Assembly: GCA_045613585.1 (NCBI GenBank)
Contig: JAZLBG010000071.1
Span: 1-8,590, forward strand
DNA from: Fimenecus sp045613585
GTDB lineage: Bacteria > Bacillota > Clostridia > Oscillospirales > Acutalibacteraceae
Length of the DNA stretch: 8,590 nt
Direction of reading: 5' to 3'
Shown: piece after piece, positions 1-6,211 of the stretch
How positions within the stretch are numbered: the first letter of the stretch is position 1
How the letters are laid out: each line of letters opens with the position of its first letter
The notes under the pieces: generated by a model
Database searches by the model: none
Seen by the model: the letters and a program-made list of their open reading frames with translations, nothing else
Told to the model about the DNA's origin: nothing
Position numbers and translations under genes: made by a program

Positions 1-222
1 ATATTTAAGAGGCTCACTAATCATAAGATGCACATCAAAAGGCACAGTTGTTGCGTTTTTTATGCACTTAACAACAGGTGCACCAAGAGTGATGTTTGGT
101 ACAAAGTGACCGTCCATAACATCAATGTGCATATAGTCAGCACCACAGTTTTCCATATCTTTTAATTCTTCTGCGATTTTACCGTAGTCGCAAGAAAGGA
201 TTGAAGGTGAAATTTTCATCAT
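1..222 (-). CDS. rpe: Ribulose-phosphate 3-epimerase, N-terminal 74 codons (partial)
   Basis: This enzyme interconverts D-ribulose 5-phosphate and D-xylulose 5-phosphate in the cytoplasmic pentose phosphate pathway. Translation of the minus strand begins (M)MKISPSILSCDYGKI and continues through MHIDVMDGHFVPNIT and FDVHLMI. These are the family's first beta-strand (SPSILSAD type), the HxDxMDGxFVPN block with metal-binding His and Asp, and the DxHLM block with the next metal ligands. Full-length members are about 215-225 residues, so roughly one third is present and the rest lies beyond the left edge. Two tandem ATGs exist at 222 and 219. A GGAG about 8 bases before the first favours 222, but 219 is equally compatible with family N-termini. 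No defect is seen in the visible part. The gene diverges from the transporter at 606. Confidence 0.96.
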   Translation of the reverse strand, partial: MMKISPSILSCDYGKIAEELKDMENCGADYMHIDVMDGHFVPNITLGAPVVKCIKNATTVPFDVHLMISEPLKY

Positions 223-259
223 AACAAAAACTCCAAAAAATAAATTATAGTATCAAATT

Positions 260-288
260 ATTTTAGCATATTTTTAATTGAATTACAA
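260..288 (-). promoter_or_regulatory. Candidate sigma-A promoter for rpe
   Basis: On the minus strand, TTGTAA (288-283) is separated by 17 bases from TAAAAT (265-260). A TGC directly before the -10 gives an extended -10. A second possible -10, a perfect TATAAT (249-244), lies closer to the gene but has no convincing -35. Assignment is by pattern only. Confidence 0.4.
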
Positions 289-349
289 TAGAAAAAGTAG
301 GCTTATAGTTTAAGGTGTGATTTTGTAAATTTGAGTTTGTCGAACTCTT

Positions 350-458
350 CACCCCCCTTCCGTCACTCGCTTTGCTCGTGCCACCTTCCCCTCAAGGGGG
401 AAGGCTAAATTGGGCTCCACCCTTGAGGGGGAGCTGTCGCGAAGCGACTGAGGGGGGT
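350..458. repeat. GC-rich nested palindrome inside the element
   Basis: C-run 352-357 can pair with G-run 452-457, enclosing three further hairpins. CCTTCCCC (384-391) pairs with GGGGAAGG (397-404). GCTCC-x-CC (414-421) pairs with GG-x-GGAGC (427-434). GTCGC (436-440) pairs with GCGAC (444-448) across a GAA loop. The left and right halves are diverged inverted copies of each other: both contain the CCCCTCAAGGG-type core and a GTCxC...-type arm. The result is a branched, cruciform-capable structure. A similar CCCCTCA-GTCGC-type palindrome is, from memory, widespread between genes of gut Clostridia; I cannot verify that here. Confidence 0.75.
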
Positions 459-481
459 ATAATAGCAACGCAGTTCCGACA

Positions 482-509
482 CTTTGCACTTTGCATTTTG
501 CGCTTTGCA
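482..509. repeat. Tandem 7-bp repeat (CTTTGCA)x4
   Basis: Four head-to-tail heptamers are present: CTTTGCA (482-488), CTTTGCA (489-495), TTTTGCG (496-502) and CTTTGCA (503-509), running into the right terminal inverted repeat. On the opposite strand the array reads TGCAAAG repeats and produces a spurious QSAKCKVQS-like peptide in a false open frame. Short arrays of this kind expand or contract by slippage. Confidence 0.8.
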
Positions 510-549
510 TTCTGTTCGACAAACTCCAATTTATCAAACCAATTATATA

Positions 550-578
550 TTGAAAAACAAATATCATTGTATTATAAT
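550..578 (+). promoter_or_regulatory. Sigma-A promoter of the EamA transporter
   Basis: TTGAAA (550-555) is separated by exactly 17 bases from a perfect TATAAT (573-578). Transcription would begin near 585, giving a leader of about 20 bases. The -35 starts 17 bases past the end of the inserted repeat element, so the core promoter lies wholly outside it. Confidence 0.75.
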
Positions 579-595
579 AATCTTATCAAAAATTT

Positions 596-600
596 GAGGG
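596..600 (+). promoter_or_regulatory. Ribosome binding site fixing the EamA start
   Basis: GAGGG is located 5 bases before ATG 606. It decides against the longer in-frame start at 372, which would translate the palindromic element and the promoter. Confidence 0.8.
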
Positions 601-605
601 TTATT

Positions 606-1493
606 ATGAACGAGAATACAAAAGCTAAACTTTCATTGATTTTATCAATGTTCATATTTGGTACAATTGGAATTTTCAGAAAATATGTGCCAATTTCTTC
701 AGGTCTTCTTGCAATTTCAAGAGGTTACATAGGCGCATTATTTTTAATTTTTTTAATTGTATTTATTAAGAAAGAAAAAATATCTTTCAAGGCAATAAAA
801 AGTAATCTGTTTTTATTGTGCCTTTCAGGTATATTTATTGGTATTAACTGGATTTTGCTTTTTGAGTCTTATCAATACACATCAGTTGCAACGGCAACAC
901 TTTGTTATTATATGGCGCCTGTATTTGTAATTATTGCATCACCATTTTTATTTAAAGAGAAAATTACTTTGAAAAAAGTGATTTGTGTAATAGTTGCTCT
1001 TATTGGTATGGTACTTGTATCGGGCGTTATTGAAACAGGGTTTACAGGAATAGGTGAGTTAAAAGGCATCCTTTTAGGTCTTGGTGCAGCGTCGTTTTAT
1101 GCATCAGTTATTGTGCTTAACAAGAAAATCAAGAATGTACCTATTTACGATAAAACAATAGTTCAACTTGCAAGTGCAGCAACAGTTTTAGTGCCATATT
1201 CAATACTTGTTGAAGATAATTCAAGTGTCGAAATTACACCAATTGTAATTATTATGCTTTTGATTGTGGGTGTTGTGCATACAGGCTTTACGTATGCTTT
1301 GTATTTTGGCACAATAGAGAAGTTAAACACACAGACTGTTGCACTTTTTAGTTACATTGACCCGATTGTTGCGATTATTCTTTCTGCAGTTATTTTAAGC
1401 GAAAAAATGAGTATTTTTGGTGTAGTTGGTGCGGTGCTTATTCTTGGTTCAACAATGATAAGTGAAATTACATTGAAAAAACTTAACAAATAA
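606..1493 (+). CDS. EamA/DMT-family permease, 10 transmembrane helices
   Basis: This is a 295-residue polytopic inner-membrane protein of the drug/metabolite transporter superfamily. It has the expected two EamA repeats of five helices each, about residues 7-138 and 150-290. Each repeat ends in the family's closing helix pair: ATLCYYMAPVFVIIASPFLF-KE near 97-118 and ALFSYIDPIVAIILSAVILS-E near 246-266, with the conserved Pro and a terminal Glu. Family members export amino acids, metabolites or drugs, and the substrate cannot be predicted here. The start at 606 is chosen because GAGGG (596-600) sits 5 bases upstream and the N-terminus then matches the family. The open frame continues upstream to 372, but only through the repeat element and promoter. 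The gene has its own promoter and no convincing terminator before the next gene, so some read-through into the GH43 gene is possible. Confidence 0.93.
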   Translation: MNENTKAKLSLILSMFIFGTIGIFRKYVPISSGLLAISRGYIGALFLIFLIVFIKKEKISFKAIKSNLFLLCLSGIFIGINWILLFESYQYTSVATATLCYYMAPVFVIIASPFLFKEKITLKKVICVIVALIGMVLVSGVIETGFTGIGELKGILLGLGAASFYASVIVLNKKIKNVPIYDKTIVQLASAATVLVPYSILVEDNSSVEITPIVIIMLLIVGVVHTGFTYALYFGTIEKLNTQTVALFSYIDPIVAIILSAVILSEKMSIFGVVGAVLILGSTMISEITLKKLNK

Positions 1494-1521
1494 AGGTTTG
1501 ATTTTTTATTAAACTTGTCAA

Positions 1522-1550
1522 GTGACATTTTTACAGATTTGGTTTATACT
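1522..1550 (+). promoter_or_regulatory. Sigma-A promoter of the GH43-like gene
   Basis: GTGACA (1522-1527, 5/6 to consensus) is separated by 17 bases from TATACT (1545-1550, 5/6). Transcription would start near 1557. A strong GGAGGG (1567-1572) lies 5 bases before ATG 1578. Confidence 0.65.
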
Positions 1551-1577
1551 TAAATCAATAAATTATGGAGGGTAATT

Positions 1578-2588
1578 ATGAATAAAAAACAAATTAAAAA
1601 AATTACTGTAATTTCAATAATTGCGGTTTTACTTGTGGGAGTAATTGCTCTTGTTATTATGGGGGTTAATGATTATATGGATTTTGCACAACCAGCTAAA
1701 AATAAAAGTGGGAAATACTTATTTGCTTATTTTGTAGGTAACGAGCCTGAGCAAGAAAGAATACACTTTGCAGTAAGTAAAGATGGTTACAATTTTGAAG
1801 CACTTAATGGTAATCAACCAGTCATTATTCAAAATCTTGGTAAACGCTCAGTCCGTGACCCATATATTCTCAAGGGACAAGATGGTTTTTATTATATAAT
1901 CGGTACAGATATGAAAAGTGCAGAAGGTTGGACATCAAACCATGCTCTTGTAACCTGGAAATCAAAAGATTTGATTAATTGGACAGACGAAACAATTATT
2001 GATATTCGTGATTTTGGTGGTACATACTCAGAAACAACTCGTGCATGGGCTCCACAAGCAATATGGGATGCAGAAAAACAGGCGTATATGGTTTATTGGG
2101 CACATTCAACTGTATGGAATGATATTGCACAGATGTATTATGCATATACAACTGATTTTAAGACAATTACAGAGCCACAGCTTTTATATGAAAGACCAGG
2201 AATTCAAACAATTGATGGTGATATTGCATATAGTGAAGAAAAAGGACTTTATTATCTTTATTTCAAGCATGATGAAGACCAGACAATTGCTTATGTAACA
2301 AGTAAAAATCTTACAGGTCCATATGATAGTGAGCCGGTTGTAGTGTCACTTGCAACAACTGGTGTTGAGGGTAGTGAAATCTATAACATAACAGGCACAG
2401 ACCAATGGGTTATGATTATGGATGAATATGGCACAGACCGTTTCTTTATGCAACAGACAAGTGATTTTGAAAACTTTAAGCCAGTTAAAGCAGAAGACTA
2501 CAGTATGGAATTCTTCCCACGACACGGCTCAGTTGTAGCAATTACTGATGAGGAATATAAAGCGCTTGTTGAAAAGTATGGTAAATAA
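1578..2588 (+). CDS. Membrane-anchored GH43-like glycosidase (five-bladed beta-propeller)
   Basis: This 336-residue protein has an N-terminal hydrophobic segment (about 9-29) after a Lys-rich start. There is no lipobox cysteine, so it should be anchored or exported by an uncleaved or Sec-type signal, with the enzyme outside the cell. The remainder has the clan-F propeller signature: RDPYI at 93-97 (Asp94, candidate general base), WAP at 157-159, TIDGD at 211-215 (Asp213, candidate pKa modulator), VEGSE at 263-267 (Glu264, candidate general acid) and RHGS at 315-318 (the family's conserved C-terminal His). Repeated YYIIGTD, YMVYWAH and YYLYFKHD strands mark the blades. GH43 enzymes remove arabinose or xylose units from plant polysaccharides, which would fit a gut fibre degrader; exact specificity cannot be read. 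There is no carbohydrate-binding module and no adjacent sugar transporter or regulator, so it is a stand-alone hydrolase. It could belong to a neighbouring clan-F family. Confidence 0.82.
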   Translation: MNKKQIKKITVISIIAVLLVGVIALVIMGVNDYMDFAQPAKNKSGKYLFAYFVGNEPEQERIHFAVSKDGYNFEALNGNQPVIIQNLGKRSVRDPYILKGQDGFYYIIGTDMKSAEGWTSNHALVTWKSKDLINWTDETIIDIRDFGGTYSETTRAWAPQAIWDAEKQAYMVYWAHSTVWNDIAQMYYAYTTDFKTITEPQLLYERPGIQTIDGDIAYSEEKGLYYLYFKHDEDQTIAYVTSKNLTGPYDSEPVVVSLATTGVEGSEIYNITGTDQWVMIMDEYGTDRFFMQQTSDFENFKPVKAEDYSMEFFPRHGSVVAITDEEYKALVEKYGK

Positions 2589-2593
2589 TAATT

Positions 2594-2626
2594 AAAAAAG
2601 GGATGCCAAGCATCCCTTATTTTTTT
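2594..2626. terminator. Bidirectional intrinsic terminator between GH43 and PBP genes
   Basis: The stem AAGGGATGC (2598-2606), loop CAA and stem GCATCCCTT (2610-2618) are followed by a T run (2620-2626) and preceded by an A run (2594-2599). It therefore works on both strands. The 3' arm overlaps the stop codon of the minus-strand PBP gene (2617-2619). Confidence 0.88.
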
Positions 2627-4020
2627 GCATATTCAGTTTTTACTGTTCTCATAACTTTCGATGCGATTGGTACTGCGCTTGTCATACTTACTGTTGTATC
2701 TTCAACTACAATAATAATTGCAAACGGCATACTGTCAAGTTGTGAGTAGCCTACAAATAGTGCATTTGGTTTTGCACCTTCGTTGTCGCTGACTTCTGCT
2801 GTGCCTGTTTTCCCACACATTTTCATTTGTGGGAAATAACCGTCACCATAGTAATTTTTAACATTTGAACGAAGTAAATCGTCAAGTTTTGTTGCAGTAT
2901 CTGTTGTGAAATATTCACCTAAAGGTTTACCAGTTGCACTGTATGTGACTTTACCATCAGGAGCAGTAATTTCACTGACAAGTTGTGGGTTAAGTGCAGT
3001 ACCTTTATTTGCGATAGATGACATTATAGTGAGCATCTGGCAAGGGTTTATAAGAGTTGTATACTGGCCAATACCTGCCCAACCTAAATCTAGAGCAGTA
3101 GCTTCAGTAAGATTAATTTTACTATTTGCACTCCAGATTTTGTTGTCTGTTATTATGTTTGTGTTGTTAAATCCAATTCTTTCAGCAGTTGCAGTTAATT
3201 TTTCGTTGCCTAATTCATAAGCAATTTCTGCGAATGCCACATTGCAAGATTTGTTAAGAGCTTTTTCAAAAGAGACTTTACCATGAGTGCCGTTGCAGAT
3301 TACATAACCTTCACCAATTTGCACTTTACCTTTACAAGTGAATGTGCGCTCATAAATATCAGGAATATTTTCAATTGCACATGCGGCTGTGAGAACTTTA
3401 AATGTTGAACCTGGTGTATAAAGTCCAATGAAAAATCGGTTCATATAAATACCATCATATTTACCTGTGGTGTCAGTATTTATATCAGTTGGCTTATTCA
3501 AAATATCATAGGTAGGTGTTGAAACTATACAAACAAGCTCACCTGTTTTATAATTCATAACAGCAACAGTACCTTTTTTATCACCTAACGCTTTATATGC
3601 AGTTTTGCAAACCTCAGCATTAAGAGTGAGTTTAATATCGTTGCCTTTTCCATATCTTTTAAGATTATAAATACCATCAGTTAGTGTGTAGCCAGTAAGC
3701 TCATCTTTGAATGAGGTCTGAATACCACTTGCTATAAAGCCGGCATTATCACCAACTGTATGCAAAGTGCCAAGACGAACATATTTGTTATTGTTATAAA
3801 TTCGTTTACCATCTTTTGTTGTTGCAAGAATTTCACCATTAATATCTGTAATATCACCAGCAGTGGCAAGAGTGCCATTTGAATATAAATGCTGATTTGC
3901 TTTATTCATTGACCACACATTTGCATTTGTAACAAGGTTGTAAAAGAGAAGTCCACACCCTGCAAGAAAAACTAAAATTAATGCATAAAGAGTAAGCGCC
4001 CTACGAGAAATAGATTTCAT
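2617..4020 (-). CDS. pbpA: Class B penicillin-binding protein (PbpA-type transpeptidase)
   Basis: This 467-residue peptidoglycan DD-transpeptidase forms cross-links between stem peptides outside the membrane and is the beta-lactam target. One N-terminal membrane anchor (about 7-29) is followed by a short non-catalytic region with the class B signature GDITDINGEILA near 55-66. The transpeptidase domain (about 128-465) carries all three active-site motifs: STFK with nucleophile Ser205 and Lys208, SCN at 258-260, and KTGT at 404-407. It lacks PASTA repeats and has a short N-terminal part, resembling actinobacterial PbpA more than FtsI or SpoVD. The start ATG (4020) overlaps the preceding SEDS stop as ATGA, with GGAGGTG about 7-8 bases upstream, suggesting translational coupling. 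It should be the partner of the SEDS polymerase encoded just upstream. The symbol is by analogy. Confidence 0.94.
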   Translation of the reverse strand: MKSISRRALTLYALILVFLAGCGLLFYNLVTNANVWSMNKANQHLYSNGTLATAGDITDINGEILATTKDGKRIYNNNKYVRLGTLHTVGDNAGFIASGIQTSFKDELTGYTLTDGIYNLKRYGKGNDIKLTLNAEVCKTAYKALGDKKGTVAVMNYKTGELVCIVSTPTYDILNKPTDINTDTTGKYDGIYMNRFFIGLYTPGSTFKVLTAACAIENIPDIYERTFTCKGKVQIGEGYVICNGTHGKVSFEKALNKSCNVAFAEIAYELGNEKLTATAERIGFNNTNIITDNKIWSANSKINLTEATALDLGWAGIGQYTTLINPCQMLTIMSSIANKGTALNPQLVSEITAPDGKVTYSATGKPLGEYFTTDTATKLDDLLRSNVKNYYGDGYFPQMKMCGKTGTAEVSDNEGAKPNALFVGYSQLDSMPFAIIIVVEDTTVSMTSAVPIASKVMRTVKTEYAKK

Positions 4021-5252
4021 TGACGAACACCTCCATATCTGTAAGTGCTACGGTCAACAGATTTAATGAATGCAAGAAGCATCCAACAACAAATCACACT
4101 TGAACCACCACGGCTGATAAATGGTAACGTTACACCTGTTAGTGGAAGAATATCGTTTACGCCGAACACGTTAAGAGATGCTTGGAATAACATAAGTGAT
4201 GATGCTGCACAAGCACATATTGCATAAAATGATGAACGGGCATATTTTGAGTGACGAATTGAGTAAACAAGAAGTGCAACATAAGAAAGTAAAATTGCAC
4301 CCGCCATAATCATACCGAACTCTTCACAAACTACACCGAAAACAAGGTCTTCAGTTGCTGCAAAAATGTCACGGAGTTTACCATTGCCAAGTCCTACACC
4401 AAAAAGCCCACCACTTGCAGAATAAATCATTGTTCGTGTTTGCTGATAACCTGTTGTGTCAAAATATTCCCACACATGACCATATGCTGCAAATCTGTTC
4501 GCAACATAAGGACGGAACATAAGAACAATAAGTCCGCCCATAAGGGCAACAGTACAAACAAGCACAAGTGTTCTTATATCACCAGAACGCATAAATGAAA
4601 TTACAATGAATGTAAAGAAGAAAATAAGTGCTGTGCCAAAATCATACATTAAGAACAATGCGCCAACACAAGCAAAGGCAAAAATGATGAATTTTGTCAA
4701 ACTCTTATTAGATTGTAATTTTTCAAGAGATGCTGCACCAACAAAAATAAATGCAACTTTAACAAGTTCAGATGGTTGAATTGATATTCCGCCAATATAA
4801 AGCCAGTTCTTTGCACCATTTGTAAAACCTGCAAAGACAAGAGTAAATGCTAAAAGTCCAACTGCACAAACGGCTACTGGTACACGAAGTTTAGAAGCAA
4901 GTTTTAAATCTCGCAAAAGCCACTGTAAAAACACAAATCCTAAAATACCAATAATCACGGCAAAAAGTTGTTTGAGTGCTTTGTCAGGATAAACACTGGC
5001 AGTAATTGAAAGACCAATTGATGTTAATAAAAATGCAATTAATTCAACTTCAAAGCCTTTACGTTTAAGGACAAGACGAGTACCTATAAAATATGCATAT
5101 TCTATAAGTATATAAATACCAAAAGTGAGAATTATGCCAAATCTATGCTCATTTGCCGCTTTACCAACAAGAGTAAAAAGGCAAGTAAGTTGAAAAAGTG
5201 TAATAACAAAAAGCATTAATATTAAGTTTACGTTTTTAGTTTTCTTTAGCAT
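4017..5252 (-). CDS. SEDS-family peptidoglycan glycosyltransferase (FtsW/RodA/SpoVE type)
   Basis: This 411-residue polytopic membrane protein should polymerise lipid II into glycan strands. It has about ten or more hydrophobic helices. SEDS landmarks are NGAKNWLYIGGISIQPSELV near 145-164, GVGLGNGKLRD near 285-295, TED at 300-302 (Asp302 aligns with the catalytic Asp of RodA), EEFG near 311-314, and PLTGVTLPFISRGGSS near 370-385. All key motifs are intact. The open frame extends 6 codons upstream to a TTG (5270). I chose ATG 5252 because GAAGGTG (5258-5264) is 5 bases before it and would lie inside the longer version. It is the second gene of the operon, 33 bases after the FHA gene and overlapping the PBP start by 4 bases. 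FtsW versus RodA cannot be decided from sequence; pairing with PbpA suggests a RodA-like role. Confidence 0.93.
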   Translation of the reverse strand: MLKKTKNVNLILMLFVITLFQLTCLFTLVGKAANEHRFGIILTFGIYILIEYAYFIGTRLVLKRKGFEVELIAFLLTSIGLSITASVYPDKALKQLFAVIIGILGFVFLQWLLRDLKLASKLRVPVAVCAVGLLAFTLVFAGFTNGAKNWLYIGGISIQPSELVKVAFIFVGAASLEKLQSNKSLTKFIIFAFACVGALFLMYDFGTALIFFFTFIVISFMRSGDIRTLVLVCTVALMGGLIVLMFRPYVANRFAAYGHVWEYFDTTGYQQTRTMIYSASGGLFGVGLGNGKLRDIFAATEDLVFGVVCEEFGMIMAGAILLSYVALLVYSIRHSKYARSSFYAICACAASSLMLFQASLNVFGVNDILPLTGVTLPFISRGGSSVICCWMLLAFIKSVDRSTYRYGGVRQ

Positions 5253-5257
5253 AATTT

Positions 5258-5264
5258 CACCTTC
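5258..5264 (-). promoter_or_regulatory. Ribosome binding site fixing the SEDS start
   Basis: Minus-strand GAAGGTG lies 5 bases before ATG 5252. It supports this start over the upstream TTG at 5270. Confidence 0.7.
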
Positions 5265-5285
5265 TTTCAATTTATATTTTATGTG

Positions 5286-6002
5286 TTACTTTTCTTCATA
5301 TAAAAATGCGAAATCGCCTATTTTTATAACATCACCATCATAAAGGAGCGTTTCAGAAAAAATCTGTTCACCATTTAGTGTGGTTTTTTTAACACGTCCA
5401 TAATCAACAATAAACCAACGATTATTTCTCTTGAAAATTTCTGCCTGTCTGCGAGAAACATAAGGCGCAGTAATTTCAATATTGCTTCCTGTTTCTCTAC
5501 CTATTGTAATATAATCACCATCAAGGTCAAACTCAGAGTTGTCAACAATATTTACAAGGCGTGAGTGTGTAGGAAGTTTATCTTTTTTATGAGAGATATC
5601 ATTGTTTGCTTCGCTTCCTATATAAAATTTCATAATAGCAGTGCCAAAAGCAATCACGTCACCATCAGTGAGTTTTTCACTTTTTTCTATTTTGTTACCA
5701 TTTACATAAACACCTGTTTTTGATTCAGTGTCAAAAACATAAAAGCCATCTTTTCTAAGGGCAACAACAGCATGTGAGCGAGATACAGTTGAATTTGTAA
5801 AAACGATATCACAAAATTTGCTTCTGCCAATTGATGTTTCATAACAAGTAATTGGATGTTGCTCATCATTTGCCATATTCAGGAGTATTGCATAAACTTT
5901 TTTATCAGGGCGCAGACGGATAAGTGACCACACACAGTTGATTATAACTGCAATAGCAAGAACACAAAGAACATATCGCATTAAATATTCAAGATTTTCC
6001 AT
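5286..6002 (-). CDS. Membrane-anchored tandem FHA-domain protein
   Basis: This 238-residue protein has one N-terminal transmembrane helix (about 8-29) and two cytoplasm-facing forkhead-associated domains. FHA1 (about 54-128) has the full phosphothreonine-pocket set: GRS at 59-61, SRSH at 74-77 and NG at 101-102. FHA2 (about 163-236) has GR at 168-169 and NG at 210-211, but its SxxH motif reads SRRQ (183-186), with Gln replacing the structural His. FHA domains bind phosphothreonine peptides made by Hanks-type kinases. In actinobacteria a similar FHA/RodA/PbpA/kinase cluster controls wall growth, so a scaffold or regulator role for the two downstream enzymes is likely. ATG 6002 is chosen over TTG 6029 because a near-perfect AAAGGAGGTG sits 5 bases upstream. 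It is the first gene of the operon. Confidence 0.93.
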   Translation of the reverse strand: MENLEYLMRYVLCVLAIAVIINCVWSLIRLRPDKKVYAILLNMANDEQHPITCYETSIGRSKFCDIVFTNSTVSRSHAVVALRKDGFYVFDTESKTGVYVNGNKIEKSEKLTDGDVIAFGTAIMKFYIGSEANNDISHKKDKLPTHSRLVNIVDNSEFDLDGDYITIGRETGSNIEITAPYVSRRQAEIFKRNNRWFIVDYGRVKKTTLNGEQIFSETLLYDGDVIKIGDFAFLYEEK

Positions 6003-6007
6003 ATCTG

Positions 6008-6017
6008 CACCTCCTTT
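6008..6017 (-). promoter_or_regulatory. Strong ribosome binding site fixing the FHA start
   Basis: Minus-strand AAAGGAGGTG, almost fully complementary to the 16S rRNA 3' end, is 5 bases before ATG 6002. This excludes the TTG at 6029, which would place the site inside the coding region. Confidence 0.85.
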
Positions 6018-6044
6018 AAGTTTTACCAATATTATACTATATTT

Positions 6045-6073
6045 AGAATAACTTTTTATAATATTCTTGTCAA
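6045..6073 (-). promoter_or_regulatory. Promoter of the FHA-SEDS-PBP operon
   Basis: On the minus strand a perfect TTGACA (6073-6068) is followed after 17 bases by TATTCT (6050-6045, 4/6). This predicts a start near 6038 and a leader of about 36 bases. A perfect TATAAT (6036-6031) nearer the gene lacks a matching -35. Confidence 0.6.
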
Positions 6074-6153
6074 TGTATTTAAGAATAATGTAATTGAATT
6101 TTAATATTTTTGTAATAAAAGTATGTAAGAAAAAGGTGGCAAAGCCAATACTC

Positions 6154-6182
6154 TTGAAAAATATGTTGAAATATGATATTAT
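6154..6182 (+). promoter_or_regulatory. Promoter of the Lgt-like gene
   Basis: TTGAAA (6154-6159) and TATTAT (6177-6182) are separated by 17 bases, each 5/6 to consensus. GAGGTG (6201-6206) follows 5 bases before ATG 6212. The promoter diverges from that of the FHA operon about 80 bases away. Confidence 0.65.
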
Positions 6183-6211
6183 AAATCACATAAATTTAAA
6201 GAGGTGACATT

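Larger units (their letters stand above)
326..533. mobile_element. MITE-like element with 20-bp terminal inverted repeats
   Basis: The left end (326-345, reading TAAATTTGAGTTTGTCGAAC) and the reverse complement of the right end (514-533, TAAATTGGAGTTTGTCGAAC) match at 19 of 20 positions. Weaker similarity continues several bases outward. The 208-bp interior has no transposase and is much richer in G+C than its surroundings. It contains a large nested palindrome (about 350-458) and a 7-bp tandem repeat (482-509). The architecture is that of a non-autonomous miniature element or a REP-like palindromic unit. I could not identify a clear target-site duplication in the flanks. It lies between two divergent genes, and its right end is 16 bp upstream of the transporter's -35 box, so it could influence that promoter. 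The mobile-element label is inference from structure; the inverted repeats are directly visible. Confidence 0.7.
223..605. other. Divergent intergenic region between rpe and the EamA transporter
   Basis: This 383-base stretch contains no believable gene. It holds the rpe promoter region (about 223-290), an inserted repeat element (326-533) and the transporter promoter and ribosome binding site (550-600). Open frames crossing the element exist on both strands, but they translate to low-complexity peptides from the repeats and lack ribosome binding sites, so they are not called. Confidence 0.8.

Noticed and set aside
349..567. Minus-strand open frame across the repeat element
   Set aside because: It is made of translated repeats (QSAKCKVQS-type peptide), overlaps the transporter promoter, and has no ribosome binding site.
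372..605. 78-residue N-terminal extension of the EamA transporter reading frame
   Set aside because: It would translate the palindromic element, the heptamer array and the promoter. There is no ribosome binding site at 372, and a strong one precedes ATG 606.
1493..1516. Possible terminator after the EamA gene
   Set aside because: It is a weak 6-pair stem including a G-T pair, with an 11-base loop and no T run after the 3' arm.
5253..5270. TTG start extending the SEDS protein by 6 residues
   Set aside because: The ribosome binding site GAAGGTG lies inside this extension and points to ATG 5252.
6003..6029. TTG start extending the FHA protein by 9 residues
   Set aside because: A near-perfect AAAGGAGGTG lies within it, 5 bases before ATG 6002.
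6131..6150. Possible riboswitch fragment (GGTGGC-AAA-GCCA) upstream of the Lgt-like gene
   Set aside because: It has only a 4-bp stem, lies upstream of the predicted transcription start, and is too short and isolated to match any riboswitch class I know.
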